64,000 bases of DNA, from assembly GCA_024036415.1 (NCBI GenBank), contig JAMWET010004985.1, positions 69,501 through 133,500 of the forward strand, in the 5' to 3' direction. The notes under the pieces are model-generated. The model had not been told where the DNA came from, searched no databases, and saw only the letters and a program-made list of their open reading frames with translations. A program made the translations under genes and the position numbers. Shown here piece after piece: positions 11,115 to 21,794 of this stretch (position 1 is the first letter of the stretch; every line of letters begins with the position of its first letter). This DNA is from Prochilodus magdalenae. Taxonomy: Eukaryota; Chordata; Actinopteri; Characiformes; Prochilodontidae.

Positions 11115-11330
11115 CATACATTTATAGCATTTAGCTGACGCTCTTATCCAGAGCGACTTATCCAAGGTTAAACCTATGACAGGTAGGCCAATGTAGGGTT
11201 AGGGGTCTTGCCCAGGGACTCTTATCGGCGTAGCCAGCATAGTTACCTAGTCCAGCAAGCGAAGCCCAGTCACCCACAAAGTGTGGTAGCTAACTGGCAG
11301 ATAGTGGTGTTATTCATTATGCCACAGCAC
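11115..11330 (-). mobile_element. tRNA-derived SINE with L2-type tail
   Basis: This is the reverse complement of the family at 6622. On the minus strand the head reads ataacaccactatctgcca, the B-box region has decayed to gggcttcgcttgc, and the tail is cgctctggataagagcgtca gctaaatgc. The weakened B box suggests an older copy. Confidence 0.75.
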
Positions 11331-11434
11331 AGATACTCTTGATGTACCACAGTATTACATTTCTGCCATATTGTATCAAAATATATCATAAAACTTTTTT
11401 GTTTGTTTGTTTTTAGGACATTTCAAAAGCCCAG

Positions 11435-11640
11435 CTCCCCTTTCCGTTCGGTGAATATTCATGATGGATAGACCAATAGAATGGGCCCAAAATTGCTTAG
11501 AAATAAACCTGGTTGTATCAGCCTCCACTGCTGGTTAAGGAAGCTGTTTTACTCTCCTGTAAAGTTCCATTTTGGAGGGTTTTAAGGTGGACTGTGGAAT
11601 TCCATGTGATGCTCTATTATACACTTTGAAGTCCTCCAAA
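11435..11640 (+). repeat. Inverted repeat, left arm (right arm 12585-12785)
   Basis: Shared blocks with the reverse complement of 12585-12785 are gtgaatattcatga, accaatagaat, ttccattttggagg and ttttaaggtggactg. They are in the same order with similar spacing. Confidence 0.65.
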
Positions 11641-11804
11641 CTTTTAAATGGCACTTTATAATCCAGACAGCAAGACTTCGCTAGATTTGCCTCATGACAG
11701 GTTATGGGAAAGGTAAACTGTTGATATCAAACCACAAAACCTTTTATCAAGCAAATGAAACTTCATAAAGAAACAGGAACTTGCTGAGAGACCCATAAAT
11801 ATAA

Positions 11805-12056
11805 ACATGTTCGCTGTATCAAAGCAATGGCCCATTCTAGGGAAACCCACTGAGTCAGACTTACTTACAGTGGTGATAATGGGAACCACGCGTCTGAAGA
11901 GTTTAAAGGAGCAATATGTAAAAATGTTTAGGTTAAAACGTACCAGAATTAACTGCATTTATTAAAAGAATGTAAAAAAAAAGGTCTGTGGATGTGGTTG
12001 CAGCGATATCTACAAAATTAGCATGCTAAGTAACTAGCACCGACCTGACCTATTAT
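11805..12056 (-). repeat. Dispersed MITE-like repeat (inverted partner of 7545-7775)
   Basis: The reverse complement carries the same ordered blocks as 7545-7775, including acgcgtggttcccattatca and aaaggagcaatatgtaaaaa in plus-strand sense. Confidence 0.6.
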
Positions 12057-12584
12057 CATAGGATCATTGTAATAGTATTTAATGGTCATTTTATTTATAA
12101 TACGCTACTAATACACTAAGGCCTTGGTCACTACCTAGCGAAATGTCCCATTCCACCTTAAATGGGGCAGCAGTTACATTCTAGTACCTAAGGTTGGTGC
12201 ACTGGTTCCAATATATAGCCTGATGCACTGCTATGTAATAGTTTTGGCCTTAATTGTATGACTTCAATGCAGTCATAGCAGAGATACAAGAGGGCATGGT
12301 TTGTGTTTTTTCATATTCAGCATTATTTTGCCACATAAACATTGTATATGAAAACTCAGAAAAGATTTATAGGCTCACTGCTCATTTAGAATAGGTAATA
12401 AATGCGTATCTTGACCCTGGGCTACTATCCAGGGTTCAAATCGTGACAGAGGTCTCGGGGACTCCCCTGGTGAATGATCTCATAAGGTGTTCTTGTGTAT
12501 AAATAAAAGCCTACAGCATCGGTCAAACGTTTTCAGATGGCTGCTCGTAAAAGGTTCTCCTTATTTGTAGCTTAATGCCACCAA
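12057..12584. other. Intergenic stretch, nothing recognised
   Basis: AT-rich sequence without a coding frame or recognisable repeat ends. Confidence 0.4.
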
Positions 12585-12785
12585 ACTATAGAATAGCACT
12601 CATGGAATTATGCAGTCCACCTTAAAATCCTCCAAAATGGAACAGGAGGATGTAACAGCTCCCCAACCTGTACTGGAGGCGGATTTATTTAGAACAAGGC
12701 GTTTATTGGAAGTTATTTTGGAGCGATTCTATTGGTCGATCCCTCATGAATATTCACTAAACTGTGTAAACCATTTAAATTTATT
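12585..12785 (-). repeat. Inverted repeat, right arm (left arm 11435-11640)
   Basis: This is the reverse-oriented partner of 11435-11640. The 72-codon open frame over it (12610-12828) lies on repeat sequence and is not a gene. Confidence 0.65.
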
Positions 12786-12789
12786 AGAG

Positions 12790-13390
12790 CTGAAGATATG
12801 CCAGAAATATAACACTGGGGTACATTAAGAGTACATGTGCTATATCCGTTGGAACTGATAAGTGTAAGCCGGTGGAGTCTTTAAGACCACCAACAACATC
12901 CATTTAGTTGGTCTCTTAACCTTCGACTGGTATTGTGTATATTAGCTTTAGCCACATAATACATTTAGCTAATATCTATATTTACCCAAGCATATACATA
13001 CAGCTTCGTTGTATGTACACGAGAGCAGGTGCTGCACTAAACGGTGTGAGGTAGATTAATATCCCATGGGTGTAAACATAACCAGGAACAGCGGCAGTAT
13101 TTACAGTGTGAGGGAAGGGCATAGTGAAAGTGTTGTTGGAGCTGCAGACTGTGTTGTGCTGCCCAGTGTGTATTAACGGCAGTCTATATTTAGATGACTT
13201 GTGATTCAGCAGAGTTCAGATGGCAGGCCATCACTACTGTCTCTGCGATACAGAGGCCGCTCGTACACCCTTCTATTAGGCTATTAGACTACTGAACGAT
13301 CTGAGTCAGGTCTGAACAAACAGACATATCAGTGACTCAACTGAACACACACACTCACACATACCACCAACTTCGACCAACTGGATAACC
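12790..13390. other. Intergenic stretch, nothing recognised
   Basis: No coding signal and no clear repeat family. Confidence 0.4.
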
Positions 13391-13394
13391 TTAG

Positions 13395-13768
13395 TACATT
13401 TACATTTACAGCATTTAGCTGACGCTCTTATCCAGAGCGACTTACAAGGGTATTCACATTACAGGTAGGCACAGGTAGTGTTAGGAGTCTTGCCCAAGGA
13501 CTCTTATTGGTGTAGCACAGCATAGTCACCCAGACCGGGATTCGAACCCCAGTCTCCCACATGTGGTGGTGGCTCCTTGGTGGGTAGTCCGCTGAGCTAC
13601 TCCAACCGCCTAATACAGGTAGGCCAATGTAGTGTTGGGAGTCTTGCCCAAGGACTCTTATTGGTGTAGCACAGCCACCCAGACTGGGATTCGAACCCCA
13701 GCCTCCCACATGTGGTGGTAGCGCCCTGGTGGGTAGGGGTGTTATCTGCTGAGCTACACCAACCACTA
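13395..13768 (-). mobile_element. Dimeric tRNA-derived SINE (two heads, one tail)
   Basis: On the minus strand a first unit begins tggttggtgtagctcagca at about 13768 and has an intact B box (ggttcgaatcccag). It runs to acctgtatt and is followed directly by a second head (cggttggagtagctcagcgg, B box ggttcgaatcccgg). Only the second unit carries the L2-type tail (cgctctggataagagcgtca). Both heads have recognisable A and B boxes. The 112-codon minus-strand open frame here is a by-product. Confidence 0.8.
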
Positions 13769-13784
13769 TAGTACTGCTGCTAAA

Positions 13785-14020
13785 TTCAAAGTACAGTGTT
13801 TACAGTGTCTAATGTATACATTTACACCAGATACGCACAACTGCACCGCACTGCTCCCACTATATATAGTATATTGTCTTCCACATGTGCACTTTATGCT
13901 GTATGGTATTGTGTAGTCTATTGTTCGCTGGTCCTGGAGGAACGTTATTTCGTTTCACTGTGTGCTGTACACCACTGTATATGGTTGGAATGACAAATAA
14001 GACCACTTGAACTTTTAGCA
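13785..14020 (+). mobile_element. LINE 3' UTR fragment
   Basis: The ending ctggtcctggaggaacgtta, ttcgtttcactgtgtgctgt...ttggaatgacaaataagacc acttgaac is the widespread fish LINE 3' UTR pattern. A related end is at 42080-42375. There is no coding part here. Confidence 0.6.
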
Positions 14021-14084
14021 GTTGTAACGGTTGATTACATGTACTTGACTATGGCACATGCGTGCTGAGCTGTAGCTCCCTGTG

Positions 14085-14515
14085 CCGGACGAAGGAGCTA
14101 GTTGTAGCCTAGCCTCCCGTCTGATGCAGCTGATTCTAAGTTACCCCAGACAGTAATGGTGAGATGTGTGGTTACTTGGGCCAATAAACACCACTTCTAC
14201 CCCGAGTGTGTCCTGGGCATGTGTCTTTAGAGAGTCCTGGGACCAGTGCCTTGTTTCCGTTCCTGGCTCCTGCACCGCACCTTTTCACCCTTACACAGTG
14301 CATCTGCACAAAGCCTCTCAGTGTGCTTTTCTGTTCTGCCAGTGTAGCATACAAGAGGTGTGATATGTTACCCAAGATGGCTAACAAGATGGCTAAAGAA
14401 AAGAACCTTGTGGTTCTTTTCTTTGTATGACAAATTGATTTTTTTTGTGAAGCTGCTTTGAGACAACGTTGGTTGTAAAAAGCGCTATATAAATAAATAT
14501 TGATTGATTGATTGA
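14085..14515 (+). repeat. Dispersed repeat, copy 2, ending in an (ATTG)n-tailed retroelement end
   Basis: 14085-14300 matches 1362-1580. Further right, gaagctgctttgagacaacg, aaagcgctatataaataaat and attgattgattgattg form a typical fish retroelement 3' tail. Whether the two parts are one element is not certain. Confidence 0.6.
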
Positions 14516-14639
14516 TAACAGCTTGCCGAAACTCCCTATTCTGCCACAACCTCCAGAGAGTTCACCTTAAATACTACCGTGCCAGCATTCCTTTGTAACT
14601 GTTGTTAATGCCATTGACCCCGCAAACACCAGCATAGCA

Positions 14640-15620
14640 TACAGCCCTGGCTACAGCCGACTGGTGGAACGTCTATAAGGGCTAAGTGCACACACCGAAG
14701 GACCTCAGCTTCCTCAGGAAGTACAGGCGGCTCTGACCTTTCTCGTGCATGGTGTGGGTGTTACATTTCCAGTCTAGTGTGTTGTCCAAGTGCACCCTCA
14801 GGTACTTGTACGTCCCTACAACCTCTACATCTGCTCCATCTGTTACCTCTTTACCTCTGACCAGTGCTCGAGCCAGAGCTGGTGCTGGTTTCCAGGATCT
14901 ATCAAACCTGTTAGGAATGGGCGTACTGTTCCACTGGTTTGGGAGCCAAGCAGCTATGTCTCTGTATGTGGGCGGTGTTTAGTCTAGGCAGACAATGCAT
15001 AAAAACAAGATGGCGGACATGTTCTTTCCTCAGCAGACCTCTAATGCGGCATTTTGCTGTTGCTGCTTTCATTGTCTTCACTGGCTCTGCTGTGAACGCC
15101 CTTTTGACACTTGCGTCACAGGTTCCACGGTTCTAGATCAGCGAGTTTGTGAGGCTGGAACAGCACTGATTTTGCTGGCGGTGAAGGTTTTTTTTTTTTT
15201 TGTTTTTTTTTTGTGGTGGAAATGCACAAAGAGCTAAAGGGCTGACTGGTGATTAGTCATGTCTGGACTTCCTGATGTCCACCACAATCTCCTTAGTCTT
15301 ATTTATGTTTAGTTGTAGCTGATTCTGCTTATACCAGTCCTTCAGCAGCTTCCCATATTCCTCCTCCTATCCATTCCTGATGCCCCCTACAGGTCCTGAA
15401 TCATCAGAGAATAACAGGTGACATGACTGTGTTATACCTGATGTCAGAGGTGTCAAGGTTGAACAGGAAAGGTGCTAATAAGTCCCCTGAGGTGCCCAAT
15501 ACTGCACACTGCTTTAGCTAAGACACAGCCCTGCAGTCACACGTACTGAGGCCATCCAGTCTGAAACTGCAGAGGGTCCAGAGCTGTTCCTTCCGGAGGT
15601 TTCACTTCATTAACCCTAAC
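14640..15620 (-). mobile_element. LINE reverse-transcriptase relic, antisense
   Basis: On the minus strand, fragments appear in the order expected for the C-terminal half of an L2/Rex1-type LINE protein. LQLNINKTKEIVVDIRK lies at about 15340-15250, KYLRVHLDNTLDW at about 14810-14770, then SRLYFLRKLRS at about 14740-14700. Stops, frameshifts and a poly-T interruption near 15190 separate them, so the element is dead. Sub-family assignment is uncertain. Confidence 0.7.
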
Positions 15621-16250
15621 CCTAGATGTCAGTGCAACAGGTGGATGGTGCTTGGTCTTTTTTAGGGCAACGAAACCACAAAAGACGTTATCTACAGAAC
15701 CGAGACTCTCCTCAGACTACGGCTCAGATTAAAGGTATGCTGTGGGGGAGGAAGGGGAGGCTGTAACTGGGAGACAGAGACGGTGGAACAGGAGGGGAGC
15801 TCTTGTTAAATCATGCAAAGAAACTCATTTGGTTTCAAACGTGGACCTGCACTGCACAAACGTGGACCTGCACTGCTCCTTAGTCCTGTTTTAAGCTCCT
15901 GTAGTTCCCTCTCTGTCCTCTGTCCCCCTGTTATCTGGTCCCCCTGCTATCTGGTTCAGACTTTTAAGTCACTCTAAAGTTAGTTACTGGGAAAGCATCG
16001 CACAGCCTTGGAGGGTACGTACAACAGAGAGTTAACCCACACAGAAGTTAATGTAGTTTGTGCTGCATGACTTTATTGCATCAGTGTCCTCACCATTTAT
16101 CTTATTATGTGGCCTCCAGGCAACCATCCAGTGTTTCTACGGCCTCAGGTGACCATTTCCTAACTGTCCTCATGGTCAGTGCCTGTCTCTGAACCAGGGG
16201 CAAGAGAAGTCAACCAAAAAATAGTTACACCCAGAAGGGGGTATGGGATT
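15621..16250. other. Intergenic stretch, nothing recognised
   Basis: No coding frame or repeat family recognised; tgtccccctgttatctggtccccctgctatctgg is a short local duplication. Confidence 0.4.
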
Positions 16251-16254
16251 GCAG

Positions 16255-17580
16255 TGATATTGGGAGGGAAGATAAATACTGATATGGGAAATATTTATTG
16301 AGCTACACATACAGAAGTACAGGGGTTGGACAATGAAACTGAAACACCTGGTTTTAGACCACAGTCATTTATTAGTATGGTGCAGGGCCTCCTTATGCGG
16401 CCAATACAGCGTCAGTTGGTCTTTGGAATGACATATACTGCGTCCTGCACAGTGGTCAGAGGGAGTTTAAGCCATTCTTCTTGCAGGATAGTGGCCAGGT
16501 CACTACATGATGCTGGTGGAGGTTCGTCCTTCTTGGTGGTATGCTGACATTACCCTGGATACCGTGGCTCTTGATACATCACAAAGACTTGCTGTCTTGG
16601 TCACAGATGCGCCAGCAAGACGTGCACCAACAGTTTGTCCTCTTTTGAACTCTGGTATGTCACCCATAATGTTGTGTGCATTGCAGTATTTTGAGCAGAA
16701 CTGTGCTCTTACCTGCTAACTGAACCTTCACACTCTGCTCTTACTGGTGCAATGTGCAATTAATGAAGATTGGCCACCAGGCTGGTCCAATTTAGCCATG
16801 AGACCTCCCACACTAAAATGACAGGTGTTTCAGTTTCATTGTCCAACCCCTGTAGTGTCTCTTAGTATGGCATCAGGCCGCCATGTTTGCTAAGACAACA
16901 TGCCAGATGTCTCAGCGTGAAGTTGTAGATGTTCCTAATGGTGTCCTGTGATAATCCATCCCATAACAACAAACCGCTCATCTTGGCGCTGACCACGGTG
17001 CCTTCACACACGGATCCGTGGCGGGCCTGAAGATGACCGGGCCTAAGGATGACACGCTACCATTCTGAGTCACTCTATGACACTCTGGCACGACATCCTT
17101 ACAGTATTTGGTGATGTTGATGTGTTGACAAGCACAGCCATTGTAACGGCCTGCATGCATGTAGTCCTGTGTCATGAGGCTGTCTGCCAGTGGCTGGTGG
17201 GTCAATCTGGCACATCGACAAGGCCCATCCGTGCTTAAGTCACATGTGTGGCCAAGACTGAAATTTGAATCATTCACACGTCTTCTACTATCAAACCTAC
17301 CCACCAAGTTTCGTTCTTGTCGGTTGACTCCTTCTGGGTTCAGCTATTTGTACATACATTCTTTTGACAGGTGCGGTTGAAGTTTCCAGACACTTGATAA
17401 ATGCACCAGAGCTCTGATCTTGCACCCTTGCTATGGTCGAATGGTTCATGTCACATACTATACCCGAGTTAGCTGAACTTGGACTGTACACAGCACACTC
17501 AATGGCCTGGGAATTTACACAGCAGATAGCACGGGCGCATAACCACAACACACAGTTCAATGTCCTGCTTACAGACCCCG
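16255..17580. repeat. Old dispersed repeat interrupted by a Tc1-like insertion (partner 21795-22350)
   Basis: 16255-16317 (gggaggaagataaa..., tttattgagctacacatac agaag) and 16870-17250 (gttcctaatggtgtcctgtg ataatcc, catcttggcgctgaccacgg tgcct, attctgagtcactc) match 21795-22350 in order. The Tc1-like element at 16320-16852 sits at the junction, so the older repeat was split by it. The repeat class is not identified. Confidence 0.7.
16320..16852. mobile_element. Tc1-like non-autonomous transposon, 533 bp
   Basis: Inverted ends CAGGGGTTGGACAATGAAAC are flanked by TA (16318-16319 and 16853-16854). The minus strand holds a transposase N-terminal helix-turn-helix relic (ARLAGASVTKTASLCDVSRA) and a C-terminal relic (LQEEWLKLPLTTVQ), with the DDE catalytic centre deleted. 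The copy at 26605 has the same length, so both come from one internally deleted founder. The 73- and 70-codon plus-strand open frames are antisense shadows. Confidence 0.92.
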
Positions 17581-17673
17581 TCTAAGGCCAAAATGACGCC
17601 TCTGTCATAACATCTGTCACGCACGGCCCCCCGCCTGCCCACCTCCTTTCTTCTTACCAGTGTGTTTGCAGAC

Positions 17674-18671
17674 TTGGGCTGCCCTCTAGAAGTCGATGAG
17701 TCGAATCGTCAGCCGGCGACCCTTTAAGTCGACTGAGAACCTTCAAGTCGACTGACAGCAGTGACCTTGTTTTCTCTCGTAAAACAGACTAAAGCTTACA
17801 GAAATGCACAAGAAATTAAATCTACAGGACAACACGAACTGGCGGTTCACCGCTGAAGGAAGCTAAAGCTGTGAAGCTGAGAAACACGGTGGAACAATGT
17901 ATCAGAGAAAGCCTGGAGGAGGTTTGGAAGAAGAGAATCCAAACAAATTAAACTGAGTTCTGCTCGTCACTTAGTCAGACATCCAACACTGCTTCAAACG
18001 AGGGAGCTGACTTTCGTTTTAGACGTAACGGCTGTTTGCGGTGAAGGAAAAACGGACCGAAGACGTTTGTTTTATTATAATTTCATTATTTTAGAATCTA
18101 AATTACAGATATGTTTATTTATTCGTCTACAGCTGAGATTATCTTTATTTAAAGTTTATAAGTACAGTCACTTAATACGCCTGCTGATAAACGAGAGATA
18201 ATAATTTCAGCGTGGGTAATATAATACACGGTTTCAGGTTTACCGTTCTTCTCTTCATCTATAAATAATTTAAATATGGACTAATCTGGTTTTATTTAGC
18301 AGGTCATTATTTATGAGAGATGAAAGGCGAAGGGTCCTCCTACTGAAGAAGCTGTTAGAAGTGAAATTAAAAAGACTATAAGCTATAAGTGCTAATATTT
18401 AGCATAACTACGCACTCCTGCCCGGCGCTGTATCCTGTAATTAAATCAGGCTCCAGTTCAGATCAATCATCATAAGCCAGTTCAGAAATATGTTCCTGTG
18501 ACTCTGCTGACTTTCTAAATGAGGAGGATCAGATCTCAACCGTGTGCAGACTGCTTTACTGATTACTAGATAATGTACACGGAGAAAAACATGTGAGCGA
18601 ATAGTCAAATCGTTGACCAGGACTGGCGAATCTGATTCGACTGACAAAATTCTGAGTCGGGTACAGCCCTA
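17674..18671. mobile_element. hAT-type DNA transposon, non-autonomous, 998 bp
   Basis: An exact 8-bp target duplication TTGCAGAC flanks it at 17666-17673 and 18672-18679. The ends are short inverted repeats (left TTGGGCTGCCC, right reverse complement TAGGGCTGTACCC). Imperfect 'agtcga..tcgaatc' motifs follow on both sides. An 8-bp duplication with TAGGGCTG-like ends is characteristic of hAT elements. No transposase frame is present, so it depended on another element to move. Confidence 0.85.
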
Positions 18672-18699
18672 TTGCAGACTCACAGCAGTAAAGCCCTTC

Positions 18700-19370
18700 A
18701 GATGAACACATAATACTACTTTCCCAGTATTCCCATTGTGTCTGTTTGTCCGTTTAGCTTGGCTGTGACCATACGTTCCCCATAATTATGGTAGGAAGGT
18801 TTGGTTTATAAACAAAGCTCCTGGCTTCCTCTGCACCATCTGACCCAGCCGATCTCTCACGTACACAGAGTGAGGAAGTGCAGTGCTGACATAGTCTGAA
18901 AGCTTCTCAGAACAATCCATTAAAATCCATTATCTTCTGAAATGCAGCATATGAATAGGGTCCTTTGCTGGAGTAGCAGCCCAATGATGGAATATTGCTG
19001 TGAGGATTTGATTGAAGCCACAATTGCATTAGTGAGGACAGGTACTAATGTTGGATGATCGGTTCTGGGTGACAAGCGCTACTCTAACTCATCCTAAAGG
19101 TACTGAGCTCCATCAGTCTAGGAAAAGCAGTTCCGCTGCTCCACAGCCCAGTGCTGGAGAGCTTTGCATTGCATAAGAGTAGGGATGGTAACCTTACGTT
19201 CATGGTAAGCCTTACTGATAGCTTTGCCTTTGAGCTATGTGCTACATCCAGGTCAGCAAAGTGTGCTGAAGTAGCTGAATTAGAAGATCTGCACCTGTAA
19301 ATGAAACAGTATCCTGGTTCAGTTCTTTCTAGAGCGTGAGAGAGAAAAAGGCTGTACAGGGGGAGGTTCA
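18700..19370. other. Intergenic stretch, nothing recognised
   Basis: The 95-codon minus-strand frame at 19084-19371 has no recognisable domain or splice context and is not called as a gene. Confidence 0.4.
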
Positions 19371-19375
19371 CTCGT

Positions 19376-20090
19376 TCATTAACATTGCTAGTGTGAGTTA
19401 AACTAGCTGGCAGTAAAACCAGTTAAACCACGTGGAAAGTTTTCAGGGGGTATCAGGGGTCAGAAGGACTGGGATCAGAGTCTCAGTGTTACCCTCTGAA
19501 ACTTGCAGGATGACAGTCCATGTTCTACCATGTTGGGTTGTGGGCTAGTTGAATAGGTAGCGGACTAGTTGGGTAGGTCATTTGTGTGGCTACCATGTCC
19601 TGGAGTGTTGATGACCTGCCTGCTTTTGGGCGTTTCAGCCAGTATTCAGGACCAGTCCTCACCAGCTGCTGTGTTCAGTAAAAGAGCACTTTGTACTTAC
19701 CCTTTTATTGTGGACATCGTTTAAAGGCAGTCACTTCCATTCATGCAGTATTCCACTACCTATAGAGAGTGGATGAGCACTGTATCCCTGTAAATTGCCT
19801 GTGCAGGTGACCTGAGTATAATGTACGCACTTTCTGTGATGCAGCTTTTAGAGCCATTAAAGGAACAACATGTAAGATGTCACGCCCCCCCCCATTAACA
19901 TTGCTAGTGTGAGTTTAACTAGCTGGCAGTAAAACCAGTCAAACCACGTGGAACGTTTTGGGGGGGTAGCGGGGGTCAGAAGGACTGGGATCAGAGTCTT
20001 AATGTTACCCTCTGAAAACTGCAGGATGACCTGAGTATAATGTACACACTTTCTGTGATGCAGCTTTTAGAGCCATTAAAGGAACAATAT
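19376..20090. repeat. Local direct duplication with a length difference
   Basis: The block starting ttaacattgctagtgtgagt (about 19380 and again 19895) is repeated directly. So is the block gacctgagtataatgtac...cagcttttagagccattaaa (about 19810 and 20030). In the first copy the two blocks are about 290 bp apart; in the second they are adjacent. Confidence 0.75.
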
Positions 20091-20685
20091 GTCACAACCC
20101 CACCCCCAATGTTAACAATGTTTACTTAGCAGTCTGGGAGAATGAATTTAGGTTCAGCAGCAAACTTCATTCCTTTACTTGCCCGTTTTGACTTCTATTT
20201 ATATCACTTCTTTTGTTTGCTGCCAAATGTGGTTACCTGCTGAAAATAGGAAGTGGTTGTTATAACACTCGCCAGGAGCTTCAGCCATTGTTGCGTTTCC
20301 TCTTTGTGAAGAGGGTCAGTTTCGTGACCTTGAGCCGAGATACTCAAAGGTTGGGAGGAGTTCTTGAGAGCTTGTTGAATGCCTCGTTAAAGCTGGCTGG
20401 GTCGTCTTATTTTGGTAAGCAGTACCCGAGTGTACGTACAGAGAAAGAGGTACGCTTTAATTGGTACAGTTGCTGTTTGTGGTGAAATGAAACTGTTTGC
20501 AGCCCCTGGGGTGGTATGTTTGCTCACACATCTGCAGGAGTGTTAGGGGCTGTTGCACATCACGGTTACTGGAAGAATCGTTGAGTATTGAAGTTTCAGT
20601 GTTCTGCAGTTATGGATATACAGTTCTGTACAGTGATACTGTTTGTCAGGTGCTACTTTAATTCATGTTTCTTTAATAAATAAAA
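20091..20685. other. Intergenic stretch, nothing recognised
   Basis: The 90-codon plus-strand frame at 20213-20485 has no motif I recognise and no supporting splice or promoter signal. Confidence 0.4.
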
Positions 20686-20689
20686 AAAA

Positions 20690-21770
20690 AAACAGTGAAA
20701 GTCAGACGAGACCCTTCTGAGGCATTGCGGCATGCCACTTCGCTAATTACGTAATGGGATACATAAGAGATTATCTTGTTAGAAAACCCAGCTCACCAAA
20801 AACCAGATTGTTTTGACCCTGATATCCTGGTCAACCAGCAAGACCATGCTGACCTTTGCTCGGTTGACTAGCTAAACCAAACTCTGAAACAAAGGCTGAG
20901 GTTCATAAGCCAGAAGTGTACAGCTCTGGAAAGATTTAAGAGACCACCTGAGAATGATCAGTGTCTCTAGTTGTACAGGTTCTGGGTTTGTGTTGGACCA
21001 GAATTCCTCAGTTCTGTTTGATTCTCTACACTACTGGAAGCATGTCTCCCAAACTCCAGATCAGATATTGTATTAGATCTGTTTATTTAGAAAATCACTA
21101 ATGACCTCCAGAAGCCTGTTTTTAGAACCATGCTCGCTGTGCGTTTCACCCCAGCCACCGCTCGCCATTCTCTCTGTAGGTCACTCGAGATCATCTTACG
21201 GTGGTTAAGGGACATTGGAATGAGGTGGCCCTCATCACGGTCAGTAGGGAGTGGGTTTGGCCCTCTGCCAGTCTGTAGCTGTGTTGTCCTGTGTGTTTGC
21301 TGCTTGACCTTGTTCTTATGAACCAGACGCTCACTGTATCTGCCAGTGAAGCTAGAACCCAACCTTCGGTTCCTCACTAAGAACCTGCTGTACACGTGGA
21401 GATGCTGATTTAAATGTAGTGGGTTCTTATTTATTCCCAGAGCTGTATGCCTGGGCACATGCTTATTTTTGGCATATTAACCTTTTACATTAATGTGATG
21501 GAATATAATGCATTAGCAGACTGCACCACTTTCAGCTAACAGACAATCGGCTCTCAAAGTCCTTCCTGTCACTATAAACACATGCTTGACTGAAAGGCCC
21601 ATTATTAGCCCATTACTCGCACTTGTAGCCTCACCCTCCTCATTTTACAACCACACAACCAATCGATGTGCTCCTTATGTAAGTCCACATCAGGCCTCAC
21701 TTTTGTGAAGTTGGTTACCCATGGTCTACTGTGATCCTATGACGTTCCTCACACGTAGTTATCATCATAG
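20690..21770 (+). repeat. Old dispersed repeat, split by a Tc1-like insertion (partner 10290-10880)
   Basis: The left part (20690-20918) ends at ggttcataagccagaa and the right part resumes at about 21448. Both match the continuous copy at 10290-10880. The intervening 525 bp are the transposon listed separately. Confidence 0.65.
20921..21445. mobile_element. Tc1-like non-autonomous transposon, 525 bp
   Basis: Inverted ends CAGCTCTGG are flanked by TA at 20919-20920 and 21446-21447. The minus strand encodes a relic of the transposase DNA-binding region (LPTDRDEGHLIPMSLNHRK, then SSDLQREWRAVAGVK). The catalytic part is absent and the frame is broken. Confidence 0.8.
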
Positions 21771-21794
21771 CTGCACCCAGTAGGAGGTGTGGGA

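Noticed and set aside
16507..16719. Near-identical 70-codon plus-strand frames at 16507 and 26792 as a conserved small gene
   Set aside because: They are antisense to Tc1 transposase relics. Their similarity reflects transposon copies, not coding constraint.
21087..21458. 123-codon minus-strand frame as a gene
   Set aside because: It covers a Tc1-like element. The recognisable part is a transposase DNA-binding relic without a catalytic domain.
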